From the NCBI GenBank assembly GCA_024349765.1, contig AP026073.1, forward strand, positions 3,224,001-3,288,000: DNA of 64,000 bases, written 5' to 3'. This DNA is from Streptomyces nigrescens (GTDB taxonomy: Bacteria > Actinomycetota > Actinomycetes > Streptomycetales > Streptomycetaceae). Both the position numbers and the translations under genes were made by a program. The notes beneath the pieces were generated by a model. That model was not told the origin of the DNA. It saw only the letters and a list, made by a program, of their open reading frames with translations, and ran no database searches. Below, piece by piece: positions 25,735-34,948 of this stretch. The first letter of the stretch is position 1, and each line of letters begins with the position of its first letter.

Positions 25735-26306
25735 TGGAAGGTATGGACACTCCCGTCGAAGCGGCAAGTAACCCGGCGAAATGGATCGAGTCCACCGGAG
25801 GCCCGTTCGTCATCGTTAGCGCCACTCACGCCGCCCTTTGGCGGGGAATCGAGGGCGAAGACTACGACGAAGCATGTCTGGTGGAAGACTATCTCGGGCG
25901 AGTGGAATTCGGCCCGGCTGCCCAGAAGGTGCCAGGCATCGTCGTAGCGGACGAGCCGTTGCCCGCTACGTTCCTGCCAGATCTCCAATGCCTGCTCCAA
26001 TGGAGCTATGCGCCATCCGCGGAGGCACTGATCGACGGGGCCCACAGCTCGTTCGATCGTATCGACGACTGGCATCAAGGCCCCGTGCTTGATATCCATG
26101 GCCAATTGATCATGTTTGATGCAACGGTCCCGGGTCATTCTCTGGAACAAGCCGAGACGCTGCCTGTGCCGCTGCCGGCGGGTAGTTACCAGTTCCATAC
26201 CGCAGACTTCGAAGTCGGCGACGATGTAGCGGGACGCCTACACGCCATCAGGCCGCTCAACCCGCACCGCTCGGCCAACTGGGGCGGTGCCGCGCACGCG
26301 CGCTGA
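25734..26306 (+). CDS. Imm21-family immunity protein
   Basis: 190 residues from ATG 25734 (TGATG overlap with the toxin stop); GTG 25731 is an alternative. The features match Imm21 proteins: WIESTGGPFVIVSATHAALW, DYDEACLVEDYLGRVEFG, VVADEPLPATFLPD and QWSYAPSAEALI. Immunity proteins bind the cognate toxin tip in the cytoplasm. Its position directly behind the RHS tip identifies the toxin-immunity pair. The tail LNPHRSANWGGAAHAR is unusual and may be non-conserved. Confidence 0.78.
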   Translation: MEGMDTPVEAASNPAKWIESTGGPFVIVSATHAALWRGIEGEDYDEACLVEDYLGRVEFGPAAQKVPGIVVADEPLPATFLPDLQCLLQWSYAPSAEALIDGAHSSFDRIDDWHQGPVLDIHGQLIMFDATVPGHSLEQAETLPVPLPAGSYQFHTADFEVGDDVAGRLHAIRPLNPHRSANWGGAAHAR

Positions 26307-26405
26307 TACGCCTCCCGGGTGTGACGAGATGCCGTGCCTGTCCGGCGTGGTCATCATGGTCTTCCAGGCCCCGTCCGGCCGTCAGGGAAGCGGAAGGTGT
26401 TGACG

Positions 26406-27350
26406 ATGGAGCTGTTCCCGCCGATCCCGCTCGCCGAGTGGCGTGACACCAAGGAAACGCTCCACCGCTTCGCGCAGGTCGTCGGGAAGGTCCGCCTCGC
26501 CGCGAGCGCCCGCCGCAATCACTGGTGGAATGTCCCGTTCCACCTCACCGGGCGCGGCATCACCACCCGCCCGATGGGGCAGGTCGACGGCAATCCGATC
26601 TACACGATGGATTTTGACTTCGTCGGCCATCAGCTGGTGGTGTCGACTCTGGACGGCCGGGAGATCTCCTTCCCGCTCATCGGCCAGTCCGTGGCGTCCT
26701 TCCACGACGCGGTCATGGCCGCGCTGGCCGCGCTGGACGTCCGGGTGCGGCTCGATATCCCCAGGCCGTTCGACCTGCCCGACGCCGGCCGGCCGTTCGC
26801 CGAGGACACCGAGCACGCGACGTATGATCCCCGGCACGTCAACCGCTACTGGCGGGTCCTCAGTCAGGTGGCGTCGGTGCTGGAGGAGTTCGCGGCGGAC
26901 TTCTCGGGGAAGTCCAGCCCGGTGCACCACTTCTGGCACACCTTCGACATCGCCCATACCCGGTTCTCCGAGCGGCGCGTCGACCAGCCGCCGCAGGTCG
27001 ACCCGGTGACCCGGGAGGCGTACTCCCGGGAGGTGATCAGCTTCGGCTTCTGGTTCGGGGACGACACCTTCGCCGAGCCCGCGTTCTACTCCTACACCGC
27101 CCCGGAGCCCGCGCATCTGGCCGAGGAGCCACTCGTGCCCACGACGGCACGCTGGCATGCGCGGGACGGCAGCCACCTGGCCGTGCTGCGCTACGACGAC
27201 GCCCGGGCCGAGAGCGATCCCCGCGCCGCCGTCCTCGCCTTCTACGACAGCGCGTACCGGGCCGGCGCCGGGCGCGCCGACTGGGACATCGAACGGCTCG
27301 CCTGCCCCGAAGGGGTGACGGACCCCCAGCTGACAGCCCGGCAAGGCTGA
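26406..27350 (+). CDS. DUF5996 family protein
   Basis: 314 residues matching the DUF5996 pattern: WRDTKETLHRFAQVVGKVRL near the start, NHWWNVPFHLTGRGITT, and a central VHHFWHTFDIAHTRFSERRV. Family members are common in Streptomyces and have no established function. The His/Trp-rich centre could bind a metal or ligand, but this is not shown. ATG 26406 is chosen; AGCGGAAGG lies about 10 bases upstream. Oriented away from the solute-binding gene and not obviously in an operon. Confidence 0.75.
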   Translation: MELFPPIPLAEWRDTKETLHRFAQVVGKVRLAASARRNHWWNVPFHLTGRGITTRPMGQVDGNPIYTMDFDFVGHQLVVSTLDGREISFPLIGQSVASFHDAVMAALAALDVRVRLDIPRPFDLPDAGRPFAEDTEHATYDPRHVNRYWRVLSQVASVLEEFAADFSGKSSPVHHFWHTFDIAHTRFSERRVDQPPQVDPVTREAYSREVISFGFWFGDDTFAEPAFYSYTAPEPAHLAEEPLVPTTARWHARDGSHLAVLRYDDARAESDPRAAVLAFYDSAYRAGAGRADWDIERLACPEGVTDPQLTARQG

Positions 27351-27468
27351 ACCCAGGCACGATTCGGCACCGGGCCGGCATGCGGTCCTCCACGACCACC
27401 GTGGCGGTCAACAAAGCCGCCAAGGTGTCCCGCCTGGCGCCTGACACCTCGTCCTGCGCCCCGGCGGG

Positions 27469-28626
27469 TCAGCCTGAGACGGCATCGGCCCAGCCCCGGG
27501 CGATGGCCTCCCGCGCCTTCTGAATCTGCGTCTCCGTCGGGAAGACCGGCGTGCCCTCGACTGTCGGCAGCTTTGCGGCGGCGGCCTTGTCGAGGGTGCC
27601 GTCCTCCGCCATGGCGGCCATCAGAACCGGACGGGCGTAGCCGTAGAGCCGCAGGTTCTGGCCCTCGGTGCTGAAGAGGTACTCCTGCCACAGACGCGCG
27701 GCCGCCGGATGCGGGGCGTACTTGTTGATCGCCATCGCGTAGTACTCGGCGAAACTCCCGTCGAAGGGGATGGAGACCCGCCAGTCCACGCCCTTGCGAC
27801 GGAGCGGCTCGGTGCGGCTGAGATTGAGGAAGTCCCAGCTGATGATGATCGGAGACCCGCCCTTGTCGACCGGTGGCACGGTGGTGCGGACGGAGCTGTA
27901 ATTGCCGGCCTTCTTGAGCTCCGCGAAGAAATCGATGCCTGGCTGGATGTCGTCGAACGACCCGTGGTTGGCGAGGGCGGCCGCGTAGACCCCGGCGAAC
28001 GCGGACCCCGACCGGGTGGGGTCGCCGTCGAGCGTGACCTTGTCCTTGTACTGGGGCTTCTTCAGATCGGCGAAGGTCTTGGGACAGGTCTCGACGAGCT
28101 CGGCGGCGCAGCCGATGGAGACATAGCCGCCGTAGTTGTTGTACCAGCGGGCGAGCGGATCCTTCTGGTTCTCCGGGATGCTGTCGTACGCGGCCACGTG
28201 GTACGGAGCGAGCAGGCCCTGCTGGACACCGGCGTGCGCGAACGAGTCGCCGACGTCGAGCACGTCGGGGGCATTGGCCTGGCCCTTGCGAGCCTGCACC
28301 GTGTTGATCTCGTCCTGGCTGGAACCCCCCGGATTCTCGACCCTGACCCGGATCCCGTACTTCCGCTCGAAGCCGTCGATCAGCGCGCCGTAGTTCGCCC
28401 AGTCGCGGGGGAGCGCGATGGTGTTGAGGGTGCCCTCCTTCTTGGCAGCGGAGACGAGGGATTGCATACCGCCCACGTCCTCGGCGGAGGTGGCCAGCGA
28501 CGATCTCTTGGGCGGAGCTTTGTACGGCTCGCCGCAGGCGCTCACAGCCAGTGCCGAGAGGGCGAGGCAGCAGCCGGCGACGGCGGCCGTCGCTCGGGCA
28601 CGTGGGGGCCGAGTGGGCGGGGTCAC
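27469..28626 (-). CDS. Extracellular solute-binding lipoprotein (ABC transporter, orphan)
   Basis: 385 residues from GTG 28626. A lipoprotein signal peptide (ATAAVAGCCLALSALAVSAC, lipobox VSAC with Cys near 34) is followed by a periplasmic-binding fold of the spermidine/putrescine or iron type (SAAKKEGTLNTIALPRDWAN; IIISWDFLNLSRTEP; EYYAMAINKYAPHPAAARLW). No permease or ATPase gene is adjacent, so it must work with a transporter encoded elsewhere or act as a sensor. The strand and spacing (104 bp) also allow read-through from the upstream SpoIIE phosphatase gene. Confidence 0.85.
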   Translation of the reverse strand: MTPPTRPPRARATAAVAGCCLALSALAVSACGEPYKAPPKRSSLATSAEDVGGMQSLVSAAKKEGTLNTIALPRDWANYGALIDGFERKYGIRVRVENPGGSSQDEINTVQARKGQANAPDVLDVGDSFAHAGVQQGLLAPYHVAAYDSIPENQKDPLARWYNNYGGYVSIGCAAELVETCPKTFADLKKPQYKDKVTLDGDPTRSGSAFAGVYAAALANHGSFDDIQPGIDFFAELKKAGNYSSVRTTVPPVDKGGSPIIISWDFLNLSRTEPLRRKGVDWRVSIPFDGSFAEYYAMAINKYAPHPAAARLWQEYLFSTEGQNLRLYGYARPVLMAAMAEDGTLDKAAAAKLPTVEGTPVFPTETQIQKAREAIARGWADAVSG

Positions 28627-28730
28627 GAGGCTCAGCGTAGATCGGCTGCCTGGCCGGTGGCCGTAGCTGCGCCCGGCGTGGTCCCGGGTGGGGCGGTGGT
28701 GGCCGGTCGTGCGGCGACGCCGTGCCCACC

Positions 28731-31541
28731 TCACGGCGCCAGGTCGTCCCATTGGTCGAGAAGGATCTCGCCGAGGCCTTCCCCGGCCTGGGTGCCTTCG
28801 CCGTGGAGAGCGCATTCGGCCCAGATGATCTTGCCGGTGGGCGTGTAGCGGGTGCCCCAGCGCTGGGCGTACTGGGCGACGAGGAACAGCCCGCGACCGC
28901 CCTCATCGGTGGTCTTGGCCCGGCGTAGATGCGGGGAGGTGCTGCTGCCGTCGGAGACCTCGCAGATCAGCGCACGGTCGTGCAAGAGACGAACGTGGAT
29001 CGGCTCGGCGCCGTAGCGAATCGCGTTGGTGATCAGTTCGCTGAGGATCAGCTCGGTGATGAAGCCGATCTCGGCGAGGCCCCATTCGGCCAGACGGCGG
29101 ACGCAGGCGGCGCGGACGGGCGCCACCGCCGCCGGATCTTGGGGCACGTCCCACTCGGCGACCCGTTCGGAGCCGAGCCGATGCGTGCGGGCCACCAGCA
29201 GCGCGATGTCGTCGCTGGGCCGGGCGGGCAGCAGGGCCTCGATCACCGCGGCGCAGGTGGCCTCCGGAACCCGGCCGGGCCGGGCCAGGGCACTGCGCAG
29301 GGCCGCCAGGCCGGCGTCCAGGTCGCGGTCGCGGTCCTCGACCAGCCCGTCGGTGTAGAGCACCAGCTGGGAGCCCTCGGGCAGGGTCAGCTCGGCGCTC
29401 TCGAAGGGCAGACCTGCGCTCAGGCCCAACGGCGGGGAGACCGGCAGTTGCGGGAAGGCCACGGTTCCGTCCGGGTGGACCACCGCCGGCCCCAGGTGGC
29501 CGGCGGTGGCGGTGGCCACCTGCCCGGAGACGGGATCGTAGACGGCGTACAGGCAGGTGGCCCCGGTGATCCCCTGCCCGTCCCCCTCGGCGGTGGCCTC
29601 GTCGGAGTCGATCCGGGCCACCAGTTCGTCCACGTACGCCAGCAGTTCCTCGGGCGGCAGGTCGAGGGCGGAGAAGTTGTGCACCGCGGTGCGGAGCCGT
29701 CCCATGGTCGCCGCCGCATGCAGACCGTGCCCGACCACGTCGCCGACCATCAGCGCCACCCGGGCCCCCGGCAGCGGGATGACGTCGAACCAGTCCCCGC
29801 CCACCCCTTCCCGCGCGGGCAGGTAGCGGTACGCGACCTCCACCGCGGTCTGCTCGGGCAGGCTGCGCGGCAGCAGGCTGCGCTGGAGCGTGACCGCCAC
29901 GGCGTGCTCCCGGGTGAACCGGCGCGCGTTGTCGATGCAGACCGCCGCCCGGGCCGTGAGCTCCTCGGCGAAGGACACATCGTCGTCCTCGAACGGCGGC
30001 AAGACCTGCGCACGCCAGAAGCTCGCCACGCCCAGCACCACCCCACGGGCCCGGAGCGGCACGGCGACCAGGGCACGGATGCCCTGGTCCAGGATCCGTT
30101 GGGCACGTTCGGGGTCCTGGGCCCGCCAGCCTGCGGAGGTGCTCAGGTCCGCCTCGACGACCGGACGCCCCCTGACCAAGGCGGTGGCGATGGGGTTGGC
30201 GGGCACGAACCGGATCAGCTCGCCGACGGAGTAGAGGTGATGCTTCCCCAGACCTACGGCCGCGGTGCGGCGCATCTCGGTGCTCCCCCCGGTCGGCTCC
30301 TCGCCGCCCAGGACCGGCTCCAGCAGCTCGACCGTGACGACGTCGGCGAACCGGGGGACCGCCACCTCCGCCAGTTCCTCGCAGGTGCGCACCACATCCA
30401 GCGTGGTCCCGATCCGCCCCGCGGCCTCGTACAGCAGATTCAGCCGACCGCGGGCGGCCTCGGCCCTGCCGGTCAGCGCCTGTAGTTCGGTGGTGTCGCG
30501 CAGCGTCACCACGCTGCCGGCCGGCCCGTACGGGGCGGTGGGTCGCTTGTTGACCGCCAGGAGCCGGTCGGCCGCCAGATGCACCTCGTCGGTGGCCGGA
30601 TCCTCGGACACCAGGAGCCTGGCGAGGCCCGGATCCAGCCCCAGGCTCGTCACGGGGCGCCGCTCCGCGTCCGCCGGCAGGTCCAGCAGGCGGCGGGCTT
30701 CGTCGTTGGCCAACAGCAGACGCCCGTCAGCACCGGTGATCAGAACGCCTTCACGCACCGCGTGCAGGACAGCGTCGTGGTGCTCATACATCCGAGTCAT
30801 CTCGGACGGGTCCAGGCCGTGCGTCTGCCGCCGCAGCCGACGGCTCACCAGTCCCGCCCCGCCCGCCGCGAGGCCGAGGGCCACTGCCGCGCTCCCGAAG
30901 ACGACGGGCAGTTGCCGGTTGACCGCGTGCTGCACATTCTCGATCGTGACCGGTGCCGCGACGATGGCGACGACCGAGCCGTCCGTGTCCTTGACGGGGA
31001 CCACCGAGATCACGGAGCGCCCCAGTGAGCTATCGAAGGTCCTGGTGAACGCCCGGCCGGCGGCCGCCTCCGCGTAGGGGCCGACGACCTGTTGCCCGAT
31101 CCGGGTCGGATCGCTGTGGGCAATGGTGATCCCGTCCAGCCCGTACACGATGATGGCGTCGACGTCGGCGGCCTTCTGGACCGCCTTGGCACGCGGCTCG
31201 AGCACCGCGGACGGATGGGAACTGTGCAGTGCCGTGAGCATCCCCGGAGCGCTTGCGAACGCCTCGGCCGCGGCGAGCGTCCGGTGCCGGGCGTCCGATG
31301 TGCTCTCGTGCTGAGCTTGCACCACAAGGGCCGCAACGGCGGCGGCGAGGAGCAGCACCACAATCACCAGTTGGAGGATGAACACCTCGCCGGCGAGACT
31401 GCGCACCCTGTGTGCGGGGGGCTGATTGCGCTCTTGGTGAGTCCGACGAGCGCGTCCCCGGCGAGAGCGTCGGCCGGGCACACGGAGGCTCCTGCACGAG
31501 TGGAGAAACCTGTGCCACAACTGGCCCGGAAGTCCGCGCAT
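28731..31541 (-). CDS. Membrane PAS-GAF-SpoIIE phosphatase with C-terminal HATPase kinase domain
   Basis: 936 residues. The order is an Arg-rich N-terminus, TM1 (about 53-75), an extracytoplasmic CitA/dCACHE-like sensor (to about 205), TM2, PAS (about 245-330), GAF (about 350-510), a PP2C-type SpoIIE phosphatase (about 540-735; GVGGDWFDVIPLPGARVALM, GDVVGHGLHAAATMGRLR) and an anti-sigma-like HATPase_c (about 760-915; LILSELITNAIRYG, GGRGLFLVAQYA). It probably reads an external ligand and both dephosphorylates an anti-sigma antagonist and acts as an anti-sigma kinase. AAAGGTGGT directly precedes the ATG. Standalone regulator. Confidence 0.9.
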   Translation of the reverse strand: MRGLPGQLWHRFLHSCRSLRVPGRRSRRGRARRTHQERNQPPAHRVRSLAGEVFILQLVIVVLLLAAAVAALVVQAQHESTSDARHRTLAAAEAFASAPGMLTALHSSHPSAVLEPRAKAVQKAADVDAIIVYGLDGITIAHSDPTRIGQQVVGPYAEAAAGRAFTRTFDSSLGRSVISVVPVKDTDGSVVAIVAAPVTIENVQHAVNRQLPVVFGSAAVALGLAAGGAGLVSRRLRRQTHGLDPSEMTRMYEHHDAVLHAVREGVLITGADGRLLLANDEARRLLDLPADAERRPVTSLGLDPGLARLLVSEDPATDEVHLAADRLLAVNKRPTAPYGPAGSVVTLRDTTELQALTGRAEAARGRLNLLYEAAGRIGTTLDVVRTCEELAEVAVPRFADVVTVELLEPVLGGEEPTGGSTEMRRTAAVGLGKHHLYSVGELIRFVPANPIATALVRGRPVVEADLSTSAGWRAQDPERAQRILDQGIRALVAVPLRARGVVLGVASFWRAQVLPPFEDDDVSFAEELTARAAVCIDNARRFTREHAVAVTLQRSLLPRSLPEQTAVEVAYRYLPAREGVGGDWFDVIPLPGARVALMVGDVVGHGLHAAATMGRLRTAVHNFSALDLPPEELLAYVDELVARIDSDEATAEGDGQGITGATCLYAVYDPVSGQVATATAGHLGPAVVHPDGTVAFPQLPVSPPLGLSAGLPFESAELTLPEGSQLVLYTDGLVEDRDRDLDAGLAALRSALARPGRVPEATCAAVIEALLPARPSDDIALLVARTHRLGSERVAEWDVPQDPAAVAPVRAACVRRLAEWGLAEIGFITELILSELITNAIRYGAEPIHVRLLHDRALICEVSDGSSTSPHLRRAKTTDEGGRGLFLVAQYAQRWGTRYTPTGKIIWAECALHGEGTQAGEGLGEILLDQWDDLAP

Positions 31542-31734
31542 ACCACCTTTCTACCGCTTTCTATTGCTCTGCTCCTTGCTGTGTGACTGGGAGAGTCCGC
31601 TAAGCGCAACCAGATGGTCGACGATGCGGGAGTCCGGATATGCCGTCACCCTGGGGTTATGTCCGTAGAGCTCCGCGTAGGCGGCCTCGATAGGAGCGTG
31701 TGGGCACGGCGTGCCGGTGCCCGTGGGCCCTCAA

Positions 31735-32973
31735 CTAGGCCCGAGGGCGTGGGGACGACTTCTCCGCGCAGTGCGCCTGCCGCGGGGCACGTTCACGGTA
31801 GTCGCGGAGCGTGATGTTCTCCGCGGCCTTGCGGGCGATCTTGGAGGCCATGTTCTTGCCCGGCAGGTACGGCATGACCTTGTAATAGCGGTTGAGGAGC
31901 GTGGCCAGGGCGCGGTTTCCGGGGACCATCAGCTTGGCGACGCCGTCACCCATCTTCTGGCAGCCCACCGCATACTCGCGCATTTCCTCTTCGTACCGCG
32001 CGAACGCGACGCGATGGTCGCCGTGCGCGGCGGCCAGCTCGCCCGCCAGGACGTACGCGCCGACCAGAGCGAGGCCCGACCCCATGCCCGACAGGGAGGA
32101 CGGGCAGTAGGCGGCGTCGCCGATCAGGGCGACCCGGCCGCGGGACCAGGTGTCCATATGGACCTGGCCGACCGAGTCGAAGTAGAAGTCGGGGGCGTAC
32201 CGCATGTCCCGCAGCAGCCGGTCGGTCTCCCAGCCGTTCCCGGTGAAGGCCTCGGCGAGGACGGCCTGTTGCCGTGCCACGTCACGGCGGTCCACATCCA
32301 GCTGCGGCGCGGCGAAGTAGAAGACGGCCCTGGCCTCGGCGTTGTGGCGGGCGCTGTGGAGCGCGACGAGCCTGCCCGCGGTGCGGTAGGCGTGCCCGGT
32401 GTGGTCGAGCCCGAGGTGGTTGGCGGTGGTGAAGATCGCGCAGTGCACGCCCAGGTGCTTCACGAACTGTTCCTCCGGACCGAACGCCAGGCGGCGGGTG
32501 TGGGAGTGCAGTCCGTCCGCGCCGATCACCAGGTCGAACCGGCGCGGCGCGCCGTGTTCGAAGGACACGGTCACGCCATGGGCGTCCTCGGTGAGTGAGG
32601 TGATGGAGTCGCCGAAGACGTACTCGGTGTGCTGCCTGGTGGCGTCGTACAGGATCCGGGCCAGGTCACCCCGGAGGATCTCGATGTCCCCGGCGAACAT
32701 GTCGGCGGGCAGCTTGGCCTGCGGTTTGCCCGCGCTGTTGACGTAGGACATCGAGCCCGTGCCCGTCCGGACGCGCTTGAGGTCGGCCAGGATGCCCATG
32801 CGGCGCAGGACCGTCAGATGGGCCTCGCCGCGGAAGTCGACGGCGTAGCCGCCGTCGCGGAGCGCGGGGGCGCGCTCCACGACGGTGGTCTGGAAGCCAT
32901 GCTGATGGAGCCAGTAGGCGAGCGCGGGGCCGGCGACGGAGGCGCCGGAGATCAGTACCTTGAGGTTCGTCAT
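31735..32973 (-). CDS. FAD-dependent aromatic-ring-type monooxygenase
   Basis: 412 residues of the PHBH/UbiH/TetX class. The dinucleotide-binding motif is ISGASVAGPALAYWLHQHG (a GxSxxG variant), the DG motif is DLVIGADGLHSHTR, and the FAD-ribityl motif is GRVALIGDAAYCPSSLSGMG. It hydroxylates a small aromatic or polyketide-like substrate using NAD(P)H and O2, and some relatives inactivate tetracyclines or rifamycins. No pathway genes lie next to it. The upstream region carries phased CTCACCG repeats that could control it. Confidence 0.88.
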   Translation of the reverse strand: MTNLKVLISGASVAGPALAYWLHQHGFQTTVVERAPALRDGGYAVDFRGEAHLTVLRRMGILADLKRVRTGTGSMSYVNSAGKPQAKLPADMFAGDIEILRGDLARILYDATRQHTEYVFGDSITSLTEDAHGVTVSFEHGAPRRFDLVIGADGLHSHTRRLAFGPEEQFVKHLGVHCAIFTTANHLGLDHTGHAYRTAGRLVALHSARHNAEARAVFYFAAPQLDVDRRDVARQQAVLAEAFTGNGWETDRLLRDMRYAPDFYFDSVGQVHMDTWSRGRVALIGDAAYCPSSLSGMGSGLALVGAYVLAGELAAAHGDHRVAFARYEEEMREYAVGCQKMGDGVAKLMVPGNRALATLLNRYYKVMPYLPGKNMASKIARKAAENITLRDYRERAPRQAHCAEKSSPRPRA

Positions 32974-32996
32974 GCCTCAGACTTTCTACGGGAGCA

Positions 32997-33068
32997 CTCA
33001 CCGCGGACTCACCGTGCGCTCACCGCGGAGGAATGACCGCGCTCACCGGTTCGCGGCAACCCGGTGAG
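32997..33068. promoter_or_regulatory. Phased CTCACCG repeats (PHO-box-like) upstream of the monooxygenase
   Basis: CTCACCG occurs at 32997, 33008 and 33019 (11-bp steps) and again at 33042. An inverted copy CGGTGAG is at 33062-33068, forming a dyad with the last direct copy. Direct 11-bp units with a (G/T)TCACC core are the layout of Streptomyces PhoP boxes, though the first bases here are C rather than G/T. They start 24 bp upstream of the monooxygenase ATG. The rest of the 325-bp gap up to 33298 shows no gene. Confidence 0.45.
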
Positions 33069-33298
33069 GGCTGTTGTCACGCGGAGAACAAGTCCCCGGA
33101 GGACGCGTGCGTCGAGTTGTACAACTGAGGAGTTCACCATCGCGGTGGATTGCTGGCCGTTGGCGACCTCCCCACGGGAAGGCGAGCCGTTTGACTGAAG
33201 GCCAGTGGGAGTCTCACCAACGGTCAGCCATCACATCTGTCCACGTCCTGCGGTATTTTCACTAACTGTCAGGACGTTGAAGGGTCAGTAGCCCAATC

Positions 33299-34582
33299 AT
33301 GCACAAGCAATTCGACACCGTCGGTGGGACAACACCTTCCGACACCGAACTGGTCCGTCGCATCCGTGCCGCAGCCCGGACCGGAAGCCGGGCGACGGCT
33401 GATCCGTACGGCACGCCGGCTCCGGACGGCGCAGCGCAGACAGGCGAGGAAGCCCTCGACGAGTTTCACCGCCGGCACTACGCCGCCGTACTGGCCTACG
33501 CCCGTTCCTGCTCCAGAAGCTCCCAGGCCGCAGCGGATCTGGCGAAGGAAGCCATCGACGGCGTCCTGCACTCCCAAGAACCGGGGGAGGGGGCTGACAC
33601 CGAATGGCGGGACAGGCTGCTGGCGGCGGTACGCGACACCGCCGCCGCCTGGCACCACAATTCCCGGAACACCGAACTGCGCGACAACTTCGAGTCCTGG
33701 CTGGCCAACCAGTCAGGGGATGGGCCCGATCCCTTCCCCAGCGAACGGGAGCCAGCCACCGGCGGCGAGCCCGCCGTCCCTGTGCCCCCTCCGGGGGTGA
33801 AGCCGTCCGGCGAACCGCGCGTTGCCCAGGCGTCCCGGCTCTCCCCGGCGCGCATCGCCGTGCTCGCTGTTGCCGTGACGGTCCTGGCCGGCGGTGCCAT
33901 ATCCGTCGGCACCCTGCTCGGACCGGCCCGCCATGACGCCTCGGCCGGCAGCCCCGAACGGTCCGGTCATTCATCGGCGACCACTCCGGACCACCCGCCG
34001 ACGGCTTCGCCCAGCGGCTCGGCGACCGCCTCCGGCTCGGTGTCGAGCTCCCCGTCCCCCACCCGCACCACGGCGTCGAAGCATCCGCGTTCCCGGCCCT
34101 CGTCGTCGGCGAAGCCGTCGCCTTCCGGGCGCCCGGGCTCCGACGACAAGCCGTCGCCCGCCCGTATCACCCCGTTGGTCTCCCGGCCGTGGACCGCCAG
34201 CCAGAACGGCTGGGGGCCGGTACGGCTGAACCGCAGCATCGACGGACGCCCCCTCACCATCCAGGGAACCAGCTACACCGAAGGGCTGGGGGCCCACGCC
34301 TTCAGCGAGATCACCTACCACCTCGGCGGCGCCTGCTCCGCCCTCGGTGTGGACGTGGGCATCGACGACGAGGTGGGCGCGAACGGCTCGGTGGTTTTCC
34401 AGATCTACCGGGATGGCACGAAGGTCGCCGACAGCGGGCTGATGACGGTCGACCAGCCTGCGAAGCACCTCACCGCAGACCTGACCGGCGGCAGCGAGAT
34501 GCGGCTTGTGGTCACCGACGGGGGCAACGGCAACAACTCCGACCACGCCGACTGGGCCGGTCCCCTCATCACCTGCCGCTGA
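33299..34582 (+). CDS. Sigma-factor-like N-terminus joined by a TM helix to an extracytoplasmic NPCBM module
   Basis: 427 residues. Residues about 14-120 look like ECF sigma region 2 (DTELVRRIRAAARTG; EEALDEFHRRHYAAVLAYAR; WRDRLLAAVRDTAAAW). No region 4 follows. Instead there is a Pro-rich linker, one TM helix (about 182-205, RIAVLAVAVTVLAGGAISVG), a Ser/Pro/Thr-rich spacer of about 90 residues, and a C-terminal NPCBM carbohydrate-binding module (about 295-427, TYTEGLGAHAFSEITYHLGG-like; the visible text reads TSYTEGLGAHAFSEITYHLG). The result is a membrane protein with a vestigial sigma domain inside and a sugar-binding domain outside. Stand-alone gene. Confidence 0.8.
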   Translation: MHKQFDTVGGTTPSDTELVRRIRAAARTGSRATADPYGTPAPDGAAQTGEEALDEFHRRHYAAVLAYARSCSRSSQAAADLAKEAIDGVLHSQEPGEGADTEWRDRLLAAVRDTAAAWHHNSRNTELRDNFESWLANQSGDGPDPFPSEREPATGGEPAVPVPPPGVKPSGEPRVAQASRLSPARIAVLAVAVTVLAGGAISVGTLLGPARHDASAGSPERSGHSSATTPDHPPTASPSGSATASGSVSSSPSPTRTTASKHPRSRPSSSAKPSPSGRPGSDDKPSPARITPLVSRPWTASQNGWGPVRLNRSIDGRPLTIQGTSYTEGLGAHAFSEITYHLGGACSALGVDVGIDDEVGANGSVVFQIYRDGTKVADSGLMTVDQPAKHLTADLTGGSEMRLVVTDGGNGNNSDHADWAGPLITCR

Positions 34583-34604
34583 GCGGTCGCGTCCGACATG
34601 CACC

Positions 34605-34942
34605 GGCTGGTCGTGGCCGCAGATGACCTGGACATCGAGCTGGCAATCGTGCCGCCGCCCGCGCGCGATCTCGGTGTGGAGGGTCTGCAGCGCGGCCGCG
34701 ATCTGCCCGGCGTAGCAGGTGTACACGATGACGAGCACGTTCTCCGCCACGTTCTCCCCCTAGCTGCCGAGCGCTGCCATGGCGATGCCGGGGGTTCGCA
34801 TCGCCGTCGCCAAGGCGCGGCCCTTCGTTGTTCCGGGGGTTTGATTGAGGAGCGCCATGGCCCCAATGGCCGTCCCGGTGGGGACAGTTGGCGGCGCCAG
34901 CAGATGAGTGAGTCCGGCGGAGAAGGGCCTCGACATCTTCAT
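34605..34942 (-). pseudogene. Debris of a caspase-like gene (fragment with TCYAGQ motif) and adjoining short frame
   Basis: On the minus strand a GTG at 34750 opens AENVLVIVYTCYAGQIAAAL, ALQTLHTEIARGRRHDCQLD and CGHDQPVHVGR. This resembles the catalytic-cysteine strand of caspase-like peptidases (usual D-x-C-Y-S/A-G). The frame then runs into the antisense of the NPCBM gene, so the protein is cut. Upstream, a 60-codon frame (34760-34942) starts 7 bases after the stop of the membrane gene at 34949 and ends TAG just before the GTG. The His-bearing half of a caspase fold is not visible. Assignment is tentative. Confidence 0.35.
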
Positions 34943-34948
34943 GCGGCA

